A stretch of 64,000 nucleotides of DNA, taken from NCBI GenBank assembly GCA_019745565.1, contig JAIESW010000017.1, forward strand, positions 54,517 to 118,516. Reading direction: 5' to 3'. The position numbers and the translations under genes are program-made. This document shows, in pieces, positions 35,510 to 45,626 of the stretch (position 1 is its first letter; each line of letters opens with the position of its first letter). Under the pieces are notes generated by a model that was given only the letters and a program-made list of their open reading frames with translations, searched no databases and was not told where the DNA came from. The stretch comes from Burkholderiales bacterium (lineage in GTDB: Bacteria; Pseudomonadota; Gammaproteobacteria; Burkholderiales; Ga0077523).

Positions 35510-36940
35510 CAGGCCGAACGCGGTTTCGAGCGCCGCCGCCACGCGGAAGATCCGGCCTTCCTCCAGCCACGGCGCGACGATCTGCAGTCCGATCGGCATG
35601 CCGTCGCGATCGAACCCGCAAGGCAGGGTGGCCGCGGGCGCGCCGGCGAGATTGATAGGCCACGTGAACGGCGACCATCCGAGATGACGGTCGACGGAAC
35701 GCCCGTCGATGCGATCGGTGCCGAGGGTGCCGGCAGCGAAAGCAGTCACCGCCACCGTCGGCGTCACCAGCACATCTGCGCGCTGGAAGAGCTTCACGAA
35801 CTGGTTGCGCAACTGCGTGCGGCGATGCATCGCGTCGATGTACTCCGCGCCGCTGTAGCCTCGACCCCGTGCGATCACTTCCTGGTACTCCGGGTCGGAG
35901 AGCGACATCTGCGCGGCGTCGCGCGTCACGACCGCACCTGCCTGTTCGGTGTACGCAATGGTCCGTGCGGTGCGCTCCAGCACGTCGGCATCGATGCCGA
36001 CGTCGTCGTGCAGGGTCTCCGCGCCCAAGTGCTTCAGCACATCCACCGCGCCATGGAAGGCCTTGCGTACGTCGGGCGCAACGGCCGCATAGCCGAAGTC
36101 CGTTGAGAACGCGATCTTGAGGCCCTTCAGCGAACCCGACCTGGTGTCGAAGCGCCGCGGTGCTACGGGCAGGCTGGCGGCGTCCCGGATGTCGTGCCCG
36201 GCGATGACTTCCAGCAGCAGCGCCGCATCGGCCACGGTCCGTGCGATCGGTCCGGTGTGGGCCAGCGACGCCCAGGACGGCGGAAAGAAGCCCGGTGCAC
36301 GCGGCACGAGTCCGAACGTGGGTTTGATGCCGAATACTCCGCAAAAGGACGACGGCACGCGGATCGAGCCGACACCGTCGGTGCCGACGGCCAGGGGGCC
36401 GCAGCCGGCGGCCACCGCCGCTGCGGCGCCGCCACTCGATCCACCGCTGGTGCGTTCCGGATTCCAGGGATTGCGGGTGATGCCGGACACCGGACTGTCC
36501 GCCGTCAGCTTGTAGCCGGCCTCGCACGTGGTGGTCTTGCACGTGATGACCGCGCCGGCATTGCGCAGGGACGTCACCACCGCGGAATCCACTTCCGGCA
36601 CGAAGGACTGGAGCACCGGAGCGCCACCACGCGCCGGCACACCGGCGACGAAGATCAGGTCCTTCACCGTGACCGGAACACCGGTAAGCGCACCGGCGAC
36701 GTGACCGCTGCGCCAGGCACGGGTTGCCTGCTCCGCTTCCGACCGGGCCGCATCGAACATCGATGCCACCATCACGTTGCAGCGCGCATCGGCCGTCTGC
36801 AATGCGGTGATGACCTCCTCGATCACTTCGGTTGGCGTGAAGCGGCCGGCCCTATATCCGTCCAGCAGCTCGATCGCGGTGAGACGGGCAAGCGATCCGA
36901 GCTTCGACGCGTTCGCGCACGGCGCAGGCAGACTCGACAT
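35474..36940 (-). CDS. Amidase signature family hydrolase
   Basis: 488 residues with the Ser-cisSer-Lys triad: the Lys in VPVTVKDLIFVAG, the cis-Ser in the Gly/Ser loop RTSGGSSGGAAAAVAAG and the nucleophile Ser in VGTDGVGSIRVPSSF. It hydrolyses an amide to acid and ammonia; the substrate is unknown. It starts on the last base of the FAD-subunit stop (TGATG arrangement), so it is co-translated with hydroxylase set 2. That suggests one pathway that hydroxylates a ring or side chain and releases an amide nitrogen. Confidence 0.9.
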   Translation of the reverse strand: MSSLPAPCANASKLGSLARLTAIELLDGYRAGRFTPTEVIEEVITALQTADARCNVMVASMFDAARSEAEQATRAWRSGHVAGALTGVPVTVKDLIFVAGVPARGGAPVLQSFVPEVDSAVVTSLRNAGAVITCKTTTCEAGYKLTADSPVSGITRNPWNPERTSGGSSGGAAAAVAAGCGPLAVGTDGVGSIRVPSSFCGVFGIKPTFGLVPRAPGFFPPSWASLAHTGPIARTVADAALLLEVIAGHDIRDAASLPVAPRRFDTRSGSLKGLKIAFSTDFGYAAVAPDVRKAFHGAVDVLKHLGAETLHDDVGIDADVLERTARTIAYTEQAGAVVTRDAAQMSLSDPEYQEVIARGRGYSGAEYIDAMHRRTQLRNQFVKLFQRADVLVTPTVAVTAFAAGTLGTDRIDGRSVDRHLGWSPFTWPINLAGAPAATLPCGFDRDGMPIGLQIVAPWLEEGRIFRVAAALETAFGLSGRWPDLAGPG

Positions 36941-37734
36941 CAGATGAGCTTCGCGATGGCACGCTTGACGAGGACGCCGACCAGCTGGGCGCGATACTGG
37001 GCATCGCCGTGCAGGTCCGAATTGAGCCCGTCCGCCGGAAAACGCAGGCTCGCCAGCGTCTCCGCGGAGAATTTTTCGTTCAGGATCGCCTCGATGGCGC
37101 TCGCGCGGAAGACGCACGGCGCGGCACCGGTCACTGCCACCCGCACACCGCTCGTCGTCTTCGCGACGAACACACCCACCAGCGCATACCGTGACGCCGG
37201 ACTACGGAATTTCTCATAGGCTGCTGCGGACGGCACGGGGAATGCGACTGCCGTCACGATCTCACCCGGCGCCAGCGCGGTCTCGAACATGCCGGTGAAG
37301 AAGCTGTCCGCCGCGATCCTGCGGCGGTTGGTGACGACTGTCGCGCCGAGACCCAGCACTGCTGCCGGGTAGCAGGCCGAAGGATCGTTGTTGGCGATGG
37401 ATCCGCCCAGCGTGCCCCGGTTGCGCACCTGGGCGTCGCCGATACCGCCGGCCAGCGCAGCGAGCGCAGGGATCAGTTTCCGCACGTCCGCAGAGGCCGC
37501 GACATCGGCGTGCTTCGTCATGGCGCCGATGGTGACGGTCTTGCCGTCGCTCTTGATGCCGGCAAGTTCGGGCAGCCCGGAGAGGTCGACCAGCGCCGTG
37601 GGGGCTGCGAGCCGCAGTTTCATCGCGGGTATCAAGGTCATGCCGCCGGCGAGCGGACGCGCTTCGCCCATCTTGCCCAGCATCCCCCCCACTTCGGTCA
37701 ACGTGGTCGGACGGAGATATTCGAAACTCTGCAT
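36940..37734 (-). CDS. Molybdenum hydroxylase FAD subunit (CoxM-like, set 2)
   Basis: 264 residues. FAD motifs are [19 protein letters not shown] and NRGTLGGSIANNDPSACYPA; FRSPASRYALVGVFVAKTTS follows the CoxM pattern. It begins 17 bp after the set-2 large subunit and ends in the amidase start. It resembles the set-1 FAD subunit closely along its length, so the two sets look like an old duplication or paralogous pair. Confidence 0.94.
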   Translation of the reverse strand: MQSFEYLRPTTLTEVGGMLGKMGEARPLAGGMTLIPAMKLRLAAPTALVDLSGLPELAGIKSDGKTVTIGAMTKHADVAASADVRKLIPALAALAGGIGDAQVRNRGTLGGSIANNDPSACYPAAVLGLGATVVTNRRRIAADSFFTGMFETALAPGEIVTAVAFPVPSAAAYEKFRSPASRYALVGVFVAKTTSGVRVAVTGAAPCVFRASAIEAILNEKFSAETLASLRFPADGLNSDLHGDAQYRAQLVGVLVKRAIAKLI

Positions 37735-37751
37735 GAGGATGGCTCCCGTCG

Positions 37752-40172
37752 TTATTGCGCCGGGCGGGCGGCGCCGCCGGCTTCGTTGATGACGCGCCAC
37801 ACGCGGTGCGGCGATGCGGGCATGTCGATGTGGCTCACGCCGAGGTGCGACAGCGCGTCCACGACGGCGTTGATCACCGTGGCCGGTGAACCGATGGTGC
37901 CCAACTCGCCGCAGCCCTTCACGCCGAGCGGGTTGTGGGTGCACTTGGTGATATGCGTCTCCACGCTGACCGGCGGTACGTGATCGGCGCGCGGCATGCA
38001 GTAGTCCATGAACGAGCCCGACAGCAGCTGGCCGGACTCGGGGTCGTACACGCAGTCCTCGTACAGCGCCTGGCCCACACCCTGCACCACACCGCCGGTG
38101 ATCTGACCGTCGACGATCATGGGATTGATGACTGTCCCGATGTCATCCACGCAGACGTAGCTCAGCAGTTCGACGACGCCGGTGTCGGGATCGATCTCCA
38201 CCTCGGCGATGTGCGCACCGCACGGGAACGTGAAGTTCACCGGATCGTAGAAGGCCTGCTCCTCGAGGCCGGGCTCGAGGATCTCGAGCGGATAGTCCAC
38301 CGGGAAATGAGCGGACAACGCCACTTCCGCGAAGGACTTGTTGCGGTCGGTGCCGGCGACCGAGAACACGCCGTCGGCGAACTCGATGTCGGTGTCGGCC
38401 GCCTCCAGCATGTGCGCCGCGATCTTCTTGCCCTTCGCGATGACCTTGTCGGTGGCCTTGACCAGCGCCGAGCCGCCCACGGCGAGCGAACGGGAACCGT
38501 AGGTACCGAGGCCGAACTGCACCTTGTCGGTGTCGCCGAACACGATCTCGATGTTCTCGGCCGGGATGCTCAGCTTCTCGGACACGATCTGTGCGAACGT
38601 GGTCTCGTGGCCCTGTCCGTGGTTGTGCGATCCCATGAGCACGGTCACCTGGCCGGTCGGATGCACGCGCACCGCGGCGCTCTCGAACAGTCCGCCGCGC
38701 ACGCCGAGGCGGATCGCGATGCGCGAGGGTGCCAAGCCGCATGCCTCGATGTAGGTGCACAAGCCGATGCCGCGCAGCTTGCCTTTGGCCGCGGACGCCG
38801 CCTTGCGTTTCGCGAAGCCCTTCCAGTCGGCCTTCGCGAGCGCCTTCTCGAGGCAACCGCCGGGATCGCCGCTGTCGTACTCCATCAGCACCGGCGTCTG
38901 ATAGGGATAGGCGTTCGGCGGGATCATGTTGCGGCGGCGGATCTCGTCCTTGGCAATGCCCATCTCGCTCGCCGCCACGTCCACCAACCGCTCCAGCACG
39001 AAGGTGGCTTCAGGCCGGCCTGCGCCGCGATATGCGTCCACCGGGACGGTGTTGGTGAAGACCGCTTTCACTTCGCAGTAGATGGCGGGCGTGGTGTAGA
39101 CGCCGGCCAGCAAGGGGCCGTAGAGATTGGTCGGGATGTTCGGTCCGAACGTGGACAGATAGCCGCCCATGTTGGCGATCGTGCTCACCTTGAGCGCGAG
39201 GAACCTGCCGTTCTCGTCCAGCGCCATTTCGGCCTCGGTCACATGGTCACGGCCGTGCGCATCGGAGATGAAGCCCTCGCTGCGATCGCACACCCACTTC
39301 ACGGGTCGCCCCAGCCGCTTCGCCGCCCAGGTCACCACGGCCTCCTCGGCGTAGTGGAACTGCTTTACCCCGAAGCCCCCACCGACGTCCGGCGAGACCA
39401 CGCGCAGCTTGTGCTGCGGGATGTTGAGCACGAAGTTGCCCATCAGCAGTTTCACGATGTGCGGAAACTGGCTGGTGGTGTACAGCGTGTGCTGGCCGCG
39501 GGCGCGATCGAAGGCACCGATGGCCGCGCGCGGTTCCATGGGATTGCCCACGAGCCGGTTGTTGACCAGGCTGATGCGGGCAATGTGTGCGGCCTTCTTG
39601 AACGCAGCCTCGGTCGCGTGCTTGTCGCCGAGTTCCCAGTCCACGCAGACGTTGTCGGGGATGTCGTCGAACACGGCCGCTGCGCCCGGCTTGATCGCAT
39701 CGAGCACACCGACCACCGCCGGCAATACGTCGTACTCCACCGCCACCGCTTCTGCTGCGTTGCGGGCCTGATGCAAGGATTCCGCGATCACGAACGCCAC
39801 CGCATCGCCAACGTAGCGCACCTTGCCCTGCGCAATCGCTGGATGAGGCGGTTCCTTGGTGGGTGCGCCCCCCTTGCCGACCACGGGCCACGCGCACGGC
39901 AGTGAACCGACACCGTCGGCCTTCATGTCTTCGCCGGTCAGCACGTCGATCACGCCGGGCATGGCGAGCGCCGCGGACTTGTCGATCGACACGATGCGCG
40001 CATGGGCGTGCGGCGAGCGGACGAACGCACCGTAAGTCATCTCCGGCAGCTTGATGTCGGCCACGTAGTTGCCGCGGCCCATGAGGAAGCGCATGTCCTC
40101 CTTGCGGCGCATGGAGGCGCCGATCCCGGTGGGATTGGCGACTGCGCCTTCGATCTCGGCGGGGTGGTTCAT
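37752..40172 (-). CDS. Molybdenum hydroxylase large subunit, form-II CODH / xanthine dehydrogenase type (set 2)
   Basis: 806 residues. It also carries AYRGAGR (in [20 protein letters not shown]) and the catalytic-Glu segment [20 protein letters not shown]. Other pterin-contact segments are [19 protein letters not shown] and [23 protein letters not shown] 40172 has GGAG 9 nt upstream. It is separated from its small subunit by a 158-bp palindromic repeat, which is unusual inside an operon. Substrate unknown, probably different from set 1. Confidence 0.9.
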   Translation of the reverse strand: MNHPAEIEGAVANPTGIGASMRRKEDMRFLMGRGNYVADIKLPEMTYGAFVRSPHAHARIVSIDKSAALAMPGVIDVLTGEDMKADGVGSLPCAWPVVGKGGAPTKEPPHPAIAQGKVRYVGDAVAFVIAESLHQARNAAEAVAVEYDVLPAVVGVLDAIKPGAAAVFDDIPDNVCVDWELGDKHATEAAFKKAAHIARISLVNNRLVGNPMEPRAAIGAFDRARGQHTLYTTSQFPHIVKLLMGNFVLNIPQHKLRVVSPDVGGGFGVKQFHYAEEAVVTWAAKRLGRPVKWVCDRSEGFISDAHGRDHVTEAEMALDENGRFLALKVSTIANMGGYLSTFGPNIPTNLYGPLLAGVYTTPAIYCEVKAVFTNTVPVDAYRGAGRPEATFVLERLVDVAASEMGIAKDEIRRRNMIPPNAYPYQTPVLMEYDSGDPGGCLEKALAKADWKGFAKRKAASAAKGKLRGIGLCTYIEACGLAPSRIAIRLGVRGGLFESAAVRVHPTGQVTVLMGSHNHGQGHETTFAQIVSEKLSIPAENIEIVFGDTDKVQFGLGTYGSRSLAVGGSALVKATDKVIAKGKKIAAHMLEAADTDIEFADGVFSVAGTDRNKSFAEVALSAHFPVDYPLEILEPGLEEQAFYDPVNFTFPCGAHIAEVEIDPDTGVVELLSYVCVDDIGTVINPMIVDGQITGGVVQGVGQALYEDCVYDPESGQLLSGSFMDYCMPRADHVPPVSVETHITKCTHNPLGVKGCGELGTIGSPATVINAVVDALSHLGVSHIDMPASPHRVWRVINEAGGAARPAQ

Positions 40173-40216
40173 GGATGGATGCTCCGTCTTGGATTCTGAT
40201 TGGGTGCTGCGACTGG

Positions 40217-40374
40217 CCCCCATCCCAACCTTCCCCCACCTTCGGTGGGGGAAGGGGTGTACTTCCCTCTCCCTCCGGGAGAGGGACCAAGGGTGAGGGC
40301 CGTATCTCTCCCCAAGGGGGATGGCGTAGCTATCCCCTCCCCCGGCTTTGCCGGGGGAGGGTTAGGGTGGGGGC
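40217..40374. repeat. Intergenic palindromic repeats, copy 4 (three hairpin modules, inside operon)
   Basis: Three modules in a row: CCCCCACC/GGTGGGGG, CCCTCTCCCTCCGGGAGAGGG and CCCCCGGC/GCCGGGGG, bounded by CCCCCATCCCAACC and GGTTAGGGTGGGGGC. It lies between the set-2 small and large subunit genes, so it is transcribed as part of the operon. Confidence 0.87.
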
Positions 40375-40383
40375 AAGCGATGT

Positions 40384-40857
40384 TCACTTCGCCGCCCGCA
40401 TCGCCGCAGCCCCGGCGATGACCGACTTCACGATGTTCTGGTAGCCCGTGCACCGGCAGAAATTCCCTTCGATGCCCGCGGCGGCTTCCGCCGCAGTCGG
40501 GTTCGGATTGCGCGTCGCGAAATCCACCGCGCTCATCACCATCCCCGGCGTACAGAACCCGCATTGCAGCCCGTGCTGCTCGTGGAACGCCTGCTGCATC
40601 GGATGCAGTTGTCCGCTCGGCGACGCGAGCCCTTCGATGGTCGTGACGTTCGCGCCCTCCAGCGTCACCGCCAGGGTGCTGCAGCTCTTCACCGAGCGAC
40701 CGTCGATATGCACGACGCACGCCCCGCACTGGCTGGTGTCACAGCCGACATGGGTGCCGGTCAGGCCGAGCTTCTCGCGCACCACGTCGGCGAGCAGATC
40801 ATGGGGCGCCACGTCCACGGCGACGGGCTTGGCATTGAGAGTGAAATGGATCAGCAC
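40384..40857 (-). CDS. Molybdenum hydroxylase [2Fe-2S] subunit (CoxS-like, set 2)
   Basis: 157 residues with [38 protein letters not shown] and CRCTGYQNIVKSVIAG for two [2Fe-2S] clusters. Start is a GTG at 40857 with AAGGAGG 8 nt upstream, which decides the start. Gene order here is S-L-M-amidase on the minus strand, downstream of the ABC transporter genes. Confidence 0.94.
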   Translation of the reverse strand: MLIHFTLNAKPVAVDVAPHDLLADVVREKLGLTGTHVGCDTSQCGACVVHIDGRSVKSCSTLAVTLEGANVTTIEGLASPSGQLHPMQQAFHEQHGLQCGFCTPGMVMSAVDFATRNPNPTAAEAAAGIEGNFCRCTGYQNIVKSVIAGAAAMRAAK

Positions 40858-40884
40858 GGTGAGAACCTCCTTGTTGTTCCCGCG

Positions 40885-41988
40885 TCAGGCGAGCAACAGC
40901 GAACGCTCCGCCGACCAGGTGGCGACGACCACGTCGCCGATGGTGAGCGGATCGCCGAAAAATTCGCGTTCGGGGATGTACGCGATGAAATCCTGGTCCC
41001 CCAGAGCGTCCAGCATGACCTTCACGAAGTAGCCTTGATACTCGACGCCACGGACCCGCGAGCTGATGCCGGTGGTACCGGGCCCGACGCCGCCCTTTTC
41101 CGGACGATGCAACCGCAGGTCGTCGCGCCGCACGGCGATGTCGACCTCGTCGCCCTCGGCGATCCGGCGCTTGTCCGCCAGGGGAATCTCGATGCCCTTC
41201 ACGTTGGGCGCCGCGAGCGTGGCGCTGGCGCCGTTGACCCGTTCCACCCTGCACTTGATGACGTTCTGGCCGCCGACAAACTCGGCGACGTAGCGGTCCT
41301 TTGGGACGGCATAGATCTCGCGCGCCGGACCGGCCTGCTTGATGCGCCCCTGCTCCATCACCACCACGAGGTCGGCGAGCGCGATGGCCTCGAGCTGGGT
41401 GTGGGTCACGTGGATGAAGGTGATGCCGAGCTCCTGCTGCATACGCCGCAACTCCTGCCGCATCTGGATGCGCAGCTGCTCGTCCAGCGCCGACAGCGGC
41501 TCGTCGAGCAGCAGGACGCGCGGTTCGGTGATGGCCGCCCGGGCCAGCGCGACGCGCTGCTGCTGGCCGCCGGAGAGCTGCCCCGGCAGGCGGTTCGCCA
41601 GTTCGGTGATGCGCGTCTTCTCCATCATCGTGTCGGTGCGCTTGGCGATCTCTTCCTTCGAGGCCTTGCGCACCCGCAGCGGAAAGGCGATGTTGTCCCG
41701 CACGGAAAGATGCGGAAACAGCGCGTAGGACTGAAACATCATGGCCGTGCGGCGCTGAGTGGGTGCCAGTCCCACCACGTTCTCGCCGCCGATCAGGATC
41801 TCGCCCTCGGACGGGTCCTCGTGGCCCGCGATCATGCGCAGGATCGTGGTCTTGCCGCAGCCGGACGGTCCCAGGAAGCAGCAGTACGCGCCGTCCGGGA
41901 TCCTGAGGTTGATGCCCTCGACCGCAGTGAACGTGCCGTAGCTCTTGCACACGCCCGCCAGTTCGATGTTGCCTGCCTTGCCTGCCAT
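40885..41988 (-). CDS. ABC transporter ATP-binding protein, PotA/polyamine-type
   Basis: 367 residues. Walker A GPSGCGKTT, signature LSGGQQQRVALARAAI, Walker B VLLLDEPLSALDE and the switch His in FIHVTHTQLEA (Thr where Asp is usual after the His). A C-terminal TOBE domain (from about residue 280) is typical of PotA and related importers. It powers uptake through the two permeases upstream in the operon. ATG 41988 has AAGGAAA 7 nt upstream. Confidence 0.92.
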   Translation of the reverse strand: MAGKAGNIELAGVCKSYGTFTAVEGINLRIPDGAYCCFLGPSGCGKTTILRMIAGHEDPSEGEILIGGENVVGLAPTQRRTAMMFQSYALFPHLSVRDNIAFPLRVRKASKEEIAKRTDTMMEKTRITELANRLPGQLSGGQQQRVALARAAITEPRVLLLDEPLSALDEQLRIQMRQELRRMQQELGITFIHVTHTQLEAIALADLVVVMEQGRIKQAGPAREIYAVPKDRYVAEFVGGQNVIKCRVERVNGASATLAAPNVKGIEIPLADKRRIAEGDEVDIAVRRDDLRLHRPEKGGVGPGTTGISSRVRGVEYQGYFVKVMLDALGDQDFIAYIPEREFFGDPLTIGDVVVATWSAERSLLLA

Positions 41989-42020
41989 GAATGTTTCCTT
42001 GGTCGAATGCCGAGCCCGCG

Positions 42021-42872
42021 CTAGTGGGTCGCCTTGCGCATCGCGCGGCGCTTCTGCATCTGGGCGATCGACCCGAGACAGACGCCGATGATGATGAACG
42101 AGACGATGGTGGTCACCGTCCCGAGTGCGTAGAGCGAGGGCGAGGTCACGTTGAGCGTCATGGTCCAGATCTCCACCGGCAGCGTGTTGAGCGATCCCGA
42201 CGTTTGCAGCGTGCGCGCGAACTCGTCGTAGGAAAGCGTGAACCCGAACAGGGCTACGGCAACCAGGCCCGGCAGCAGGATCGGGATCACCACCATACGG
42301 GTGATCTGCCACGGCGACGCACCCAGGTCGCGGGCCGCTTCCTCCCAGCGACGGTCGAAGCGCGAAATGACCGCGAACATCACGAGCACTCCGAACGGCA
42401 GCGTGAGCGAAAGCTGGGCACCCAGCGCCGAGGTGAACCAACTCGGTTCCAGGTGGAAGAACTGGAACAGCAGCCCTATGCCGATGCCGAGCACCAACCC
42501 TGGCGCCACCAGGCTACCGATCATCAGGTAGAAGACCGCCGTGTCGCCACGGAAGCGACGCCGGAACGCCATGCCGGCGAGGAACGACACGACGACAGTG
42601 ATGAGGGTCACCAGCACCGCCAGCTTGATGGACCGGTCGAAGCTGCCCTTGACGTCGCCGGTGCGCACCTGGGTGAAGAGGTCCACGAACCAGTGCACCG
42701 ACAACCCCTTCATCGGGAACACCAGGCCGCCGCGGAGATCCTGGAACGACAACAGATAGATGCACAGCATCGGCCCGTACAACGCGAGCACGTAGCTCAC
42801 GAAGAGGGCCGTCAGGACGTAGAACGTCCAGGGCCGGCGATCCAGGGGCGGGCGGATCACCGGAGCCTTCAT
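42021..42872 (-). CDS. ABC transporter permease, PotC-type
   Basis: 283 residues with about six transmembrane helices (YVLTALFVSYVLALYGPMLC and others). The coupling loop is EEAARDLGASPWQITRMVVI, the EAA motif that docks on the ATPase. It starts on the ATGA overlap with the upstream permease stop, so the two are translated together. Forms the second half of the membrane channel. Confidence 0.9.
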   Translation of the reverse strand: MKAPVIRPPLDRRPWTFYVLTALFVSYVLALYGPMLCIYLLSFQDLRGGLVFPMKGLSVHWFVDLFTQVRTGDVKGSFDRSIKLAVLVTLITVVVSFLAGMAFRRRFRGDTAVFYLMIGSLVAPGLVLGIGIGLLFQFFHLEPSWFTSALGAQLSLTLPFGVLVMFAVISRFDRRWEEAARDLGASPWQITRMVVIPILLPGLVAVALFGFTLSYDEFARTLQTSGSLNTLPVEIWTMTLNVTSPSLYALGTVTTIVSFIIIGVCLGSIAQMQKRRAMRKATH

Positions 42873-43732
42873 TGCGCGATCTCCTTGCGGATGTCGACCG
42901 TACGCAGGATCGCTCCGATCATCAGCACCACGACGATCATCAGCACAACGGCATGGGCCGCGGCCGGCGGATACTGGAGCACCGAGATGTTCTCGAACAG
43001 CGCCGCCACGACCGAAGCCGAGTTGCCCCCGCTCATGACCTTCACCACGAAGAAGTCGCCCATCACGATCGATATCACGAAGATCGACCCGAGCGCGATG
43101 CCGCTGCGCGACAACGGCAGGATGATTCGCCGCATGATGTCCCAGCGGCTGGCGCCGGCGTCCAGCGCGGCCTCGACGATGCGCTTGTCGACGCGCGCGA
43201 GCGAGTTGAAGACCGGCACGATCATGAAGATGGTCAGTTGGTGGACGTACGCCACCACCACCGAGAAGTCCGAGAACAGGAGCACCTTGAGCGGCTCCTT
43301 GACCACGCCGGAGCCCACCAGCGCCATGTTGACGAGCCCGTTCTGCCCGAGCAGCGGGATCCAAGAGATCATCCGGATGATGTTCGAGGTCCAGAAAGGG
43401 ACCGTGCACAGCAGGAACAGGCCCATCGCGAGCAGTTCGCTGCGGATGTGGAACACCAGGTAGTACGCGATCCAGAAGCCGATGATCAGCGTGAAGAACC
43501 AGGTGAGGATCGTGAACTTCACCGTGGACAGGTACAGGTTCCAGGTGAGCTTCTCGCTGAAGACGCCCTGGTAGTTCTCCCAGGTGAACGTCGGCACGAT
43601 CCCGCCGAAGCCGTCACCCTGCATGAAGCTCGCTGCGATCACCACGATGATCGGCATCACGAAGAACGGAATCAGCACCAGCAGCAGCGGCGAGACGTAG
43701 AACCAGCTCGTGAGGGACTTGGGCAGCCGCAT
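42869..43732 (-). CDS. ABC transporter permease, PotB-type
   Basis: 287 residues with six helices and the coupling loop VEAALDAGASRWDIMRRIIL. ATG 43732 (MRLPKSLTSW) gives a normal N-terminus; an upstream ATG at 43777 is possible but less family-like. Neither has a strong ribosome site. It follows the binding-protein gene by about 97 bp. Confidence 0.87.
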   Translation of the reverse strand: MRLPKSLTSWFYVSPLLLVLIPFFVMPIIVVIAASFMQGDGFGGIVPTFTWENYQGVFSEKLTWNLYLSTVKFTILTWFFTLIIGFWIAYYLVFHIRSELLAMGLFLLCTVPFWTSNIIRMISWIPLLGQNGLVNMALVGSGVVKEPLKVLLFSDFSVVVAYVHQLTIFMIVPVFNSLARVDKRIVEAALDAGASRWDIMRRIILPLSRSGIALGSIFVISIVMGDFFVVKVMSGGNSASVVAALFENISVLQYPPAAAHAVVLMIVVVLMIGAILRTVDIRKEIAQ

Positions 43733-43829
43733 CGATTCGTTTCGGAGCAGTGAGGGAAATGCGTGGGGTGCGATCACCGCCCGGTAGCCGTCGCTTGCCT
43801 CCGGGCGGGATCGCGGGGGGTCACCGTGA

Positions 43830-45185
43830 TCAGGCGACCTTGAAGTCGTTCCAGCGCTTGTTCATGTACTGCGCTTCGTCCATCAGCGTGTTCCAGCAGG
43901 AGATGTTGGTCACGCGCTCGAGGAAGGAGCCGCCGTCGCGCAGGGCACCGGCCTTCTCCATCACCACGCCGTACGGATCGAGGATGGTTTCCTTGGCGGG
44001 CTTGCCTTCGTACCAGTAGGCCCATTCGTTGGCGGAGAGGAACTTCTTCGCCGTCGAGGGCACCGGGCTGTAGTAACCGTAGCGGGCGACGAAGCCGCCC
44101 TGCCAGCCCGACAGATACCAGTTGAGATACTCGTAGGCGGCCTCGAGTTTCTTGCCCGACAGGTGACGCATCAGCGCCATGCCGTTGCACCAGCCGCGGT
44201 AGCCCTCCTTGTCGCCCTTCTTGTTGACCGGTGCGTAGATGCACGGCATGCCCTTGACACGCACGGCAGCCACGGCCGGCGACCACATCGACTGCACGAT
44301 GACCTCGCCGGCCGCCATGAGCTGCACGGACTGGTCGAAGGTGGTCCAGGTGGCGCGGAAGTGGCCGGCCTTCTTGAGCTCGATCAGGCGATTGATGGTG
44401 AAGTCGATCTCCGACTTCGTCATGTTGCCCTTGTTGCCGTACTTGATCTCGCCCGCGCTCTCGAAGCACAGCGCCGCATCCATGATGCCGATGGCAGGAA
44501 CGTCGAGGATCGCGGCCTTGCCCTTGTATTCGGGATTGATCAGTTCCTTCCATTCGGTGATCGGCTTCTTGATGAGGTCGGGCCGATAGCCGATGGAGTC
44601 GGCGTTGTAGACCTGCGGCAGGAAGGTCATCCAGTCGGTGACGCCTTCATGAAGGTCGGTGGCGTCCTTCGAGCTGATGTACATCGCCTCATAGGGGGAG
44701 ATGCCCTGGCGCGACACCACCTTCCCGTCGATCTCGCCCTTGGTGAAGATCGGCAGGATGTTGTCGAACTCCTTGATCCGCTTGCGCTCGATGCCCTGCA
44801 GCACGGCGCGCTTGGTGGCGAGCTTGGCCTGCCAGCCCTCGACGTCGGCGATGTCCACCGAATTAGGCTGCGTGACGAAGCGGTTGATGGCGGCGGAGGT
44901 ATCAAGGTTCTGCATCGTCACCTTGAAACCCAGGTCCTTGGAGGCCTGGTCACCGATCGCCTTCACCACCGAGTACGACACGCCGACGTGGCGCAGCTCG
45001 ATGTCCTTGATCTCCTGCGCCCAGATGAGCGGGAAACCGGTGACGGCCTGGGTACCGGCAACGCCGGCCGCCGCGGCGGCGCTCTTCAGCAATGAACGGC
45101 GGCCCTCGTTCACGCTCGCATCCGAAGGCGTCGCGGTCGCGTCGACCGTCGTTGCCGCCTTCGTCTTGTCGCTGCTTTCACTCAT
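43830..45185 (-). CDS. Tat-exported extracellular substrate-binding protein (PotD-type)
   Basis: 451 residues. After a hydrophilic leader of about 45 residues comes GRRSLLKSAAAAAGVAGTQA, a twin-arginine signal, cleaved near LIWAQE. The remainder resembles spermidine/putrescine binding proteins (FTKGEIDGKVVSRQGISPYE, PEYKGKAAILDVPAIGIMDA). Tat export suggests folding before transport. Together with the two permeases and the ATPase it imports an organic solute, probably a substrate of the nearby amidase or hydroxylase. ATG 45185 has GGAG 9 nt upstream. Confidence 0.88.
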   Translation of the reverse strand: MSESSDKTKAATTVDATATPSDASVNEGRRSLLKSAAAAAGVAGTQAVTGFPLIWAQEIKDIELRHVGVSYSVVKAIGDQASKDLGFKVTMQNLDTSAAINRFVTQPNSVDIADVEGWQAKLATKRAVLQGIERKRIKEFDNILPIFTKGEIDGKVVSRQGISPYEAMYISSKDATDLHEGVTDWMTFLPQVYNADSIGYRPDLIKKPITEWKELINPEYKGKAAILDVPAIGIMDAALCFESAGEIKYGNKGNMTKSEIDFTINRLIELKKAGHFRATWTTFDQSVQLMAAGEVIVQSMWSPAVAAVRVKGMPCIYAPVNKKGDKEGYRGWCNGMALMRHLSGKKLEAAYEYLNWYLSGWQGGFVARYGYYSPVPSTAKKFLSANEWAYWYEGKPAKETILDPYGVVMEKAGALRDGGSFLERVTNISCWNTLMDEAQYMNKRWNDFKVA

Positions 45186-45355
45186 GGTGGAATTCTCCGG
45201 ATGATCAGTCGATCGGATCGCCGCTAGCCCGAGCCGCATCGCGGTGTCGTCGGTTAAGCGAGTGCAAAAAAGCGTAGCGATGCGAATCGTTCTTGAGAAA
45301 TGAGAAGTTGTTATCGGCGACCATTAGTGGTGTTTATGTCGCGTCGGTCCGCAGG

Positions 45356-45511
45356 CCCCCACCCTAACCCTCCCCCGGCAGAGCCGGGGGAGGGGATGTA
45401 CTTCCCTCTCCCTCTGGGAGAGGGATCGAGGGCGAGGGCCGATCAGCCCCCGAAGGGGTGGCGCAGCCACCCCTTCCCCCACCAAAGGTTGGGGAAGGTT
45501 GGGATGGGGGC
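45356..45511. repeat. Intergenic palindromic repeats, copy 5 (three hairpin modules)
   Basis: The same three modules as copy 4 in reversed order, bounded by CCCCCACCCTAACC and GGTTGGGATGGGGG. It lies between the divergent binding-protein gene and coxG. In 45186-45626 I see no gene other than this element. Confidence 0.87.
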
Positions 45512-45626
45512 ACAGACACACAAAATCCCCAGGTGCACTTCCCGCCAACGCTGTGCATACTCCGGAGAATTTCCACGCGACCGCGCCGCACGCGACGTGC
45601 TCGCGAAACTTCAGGAGTGAAACACC

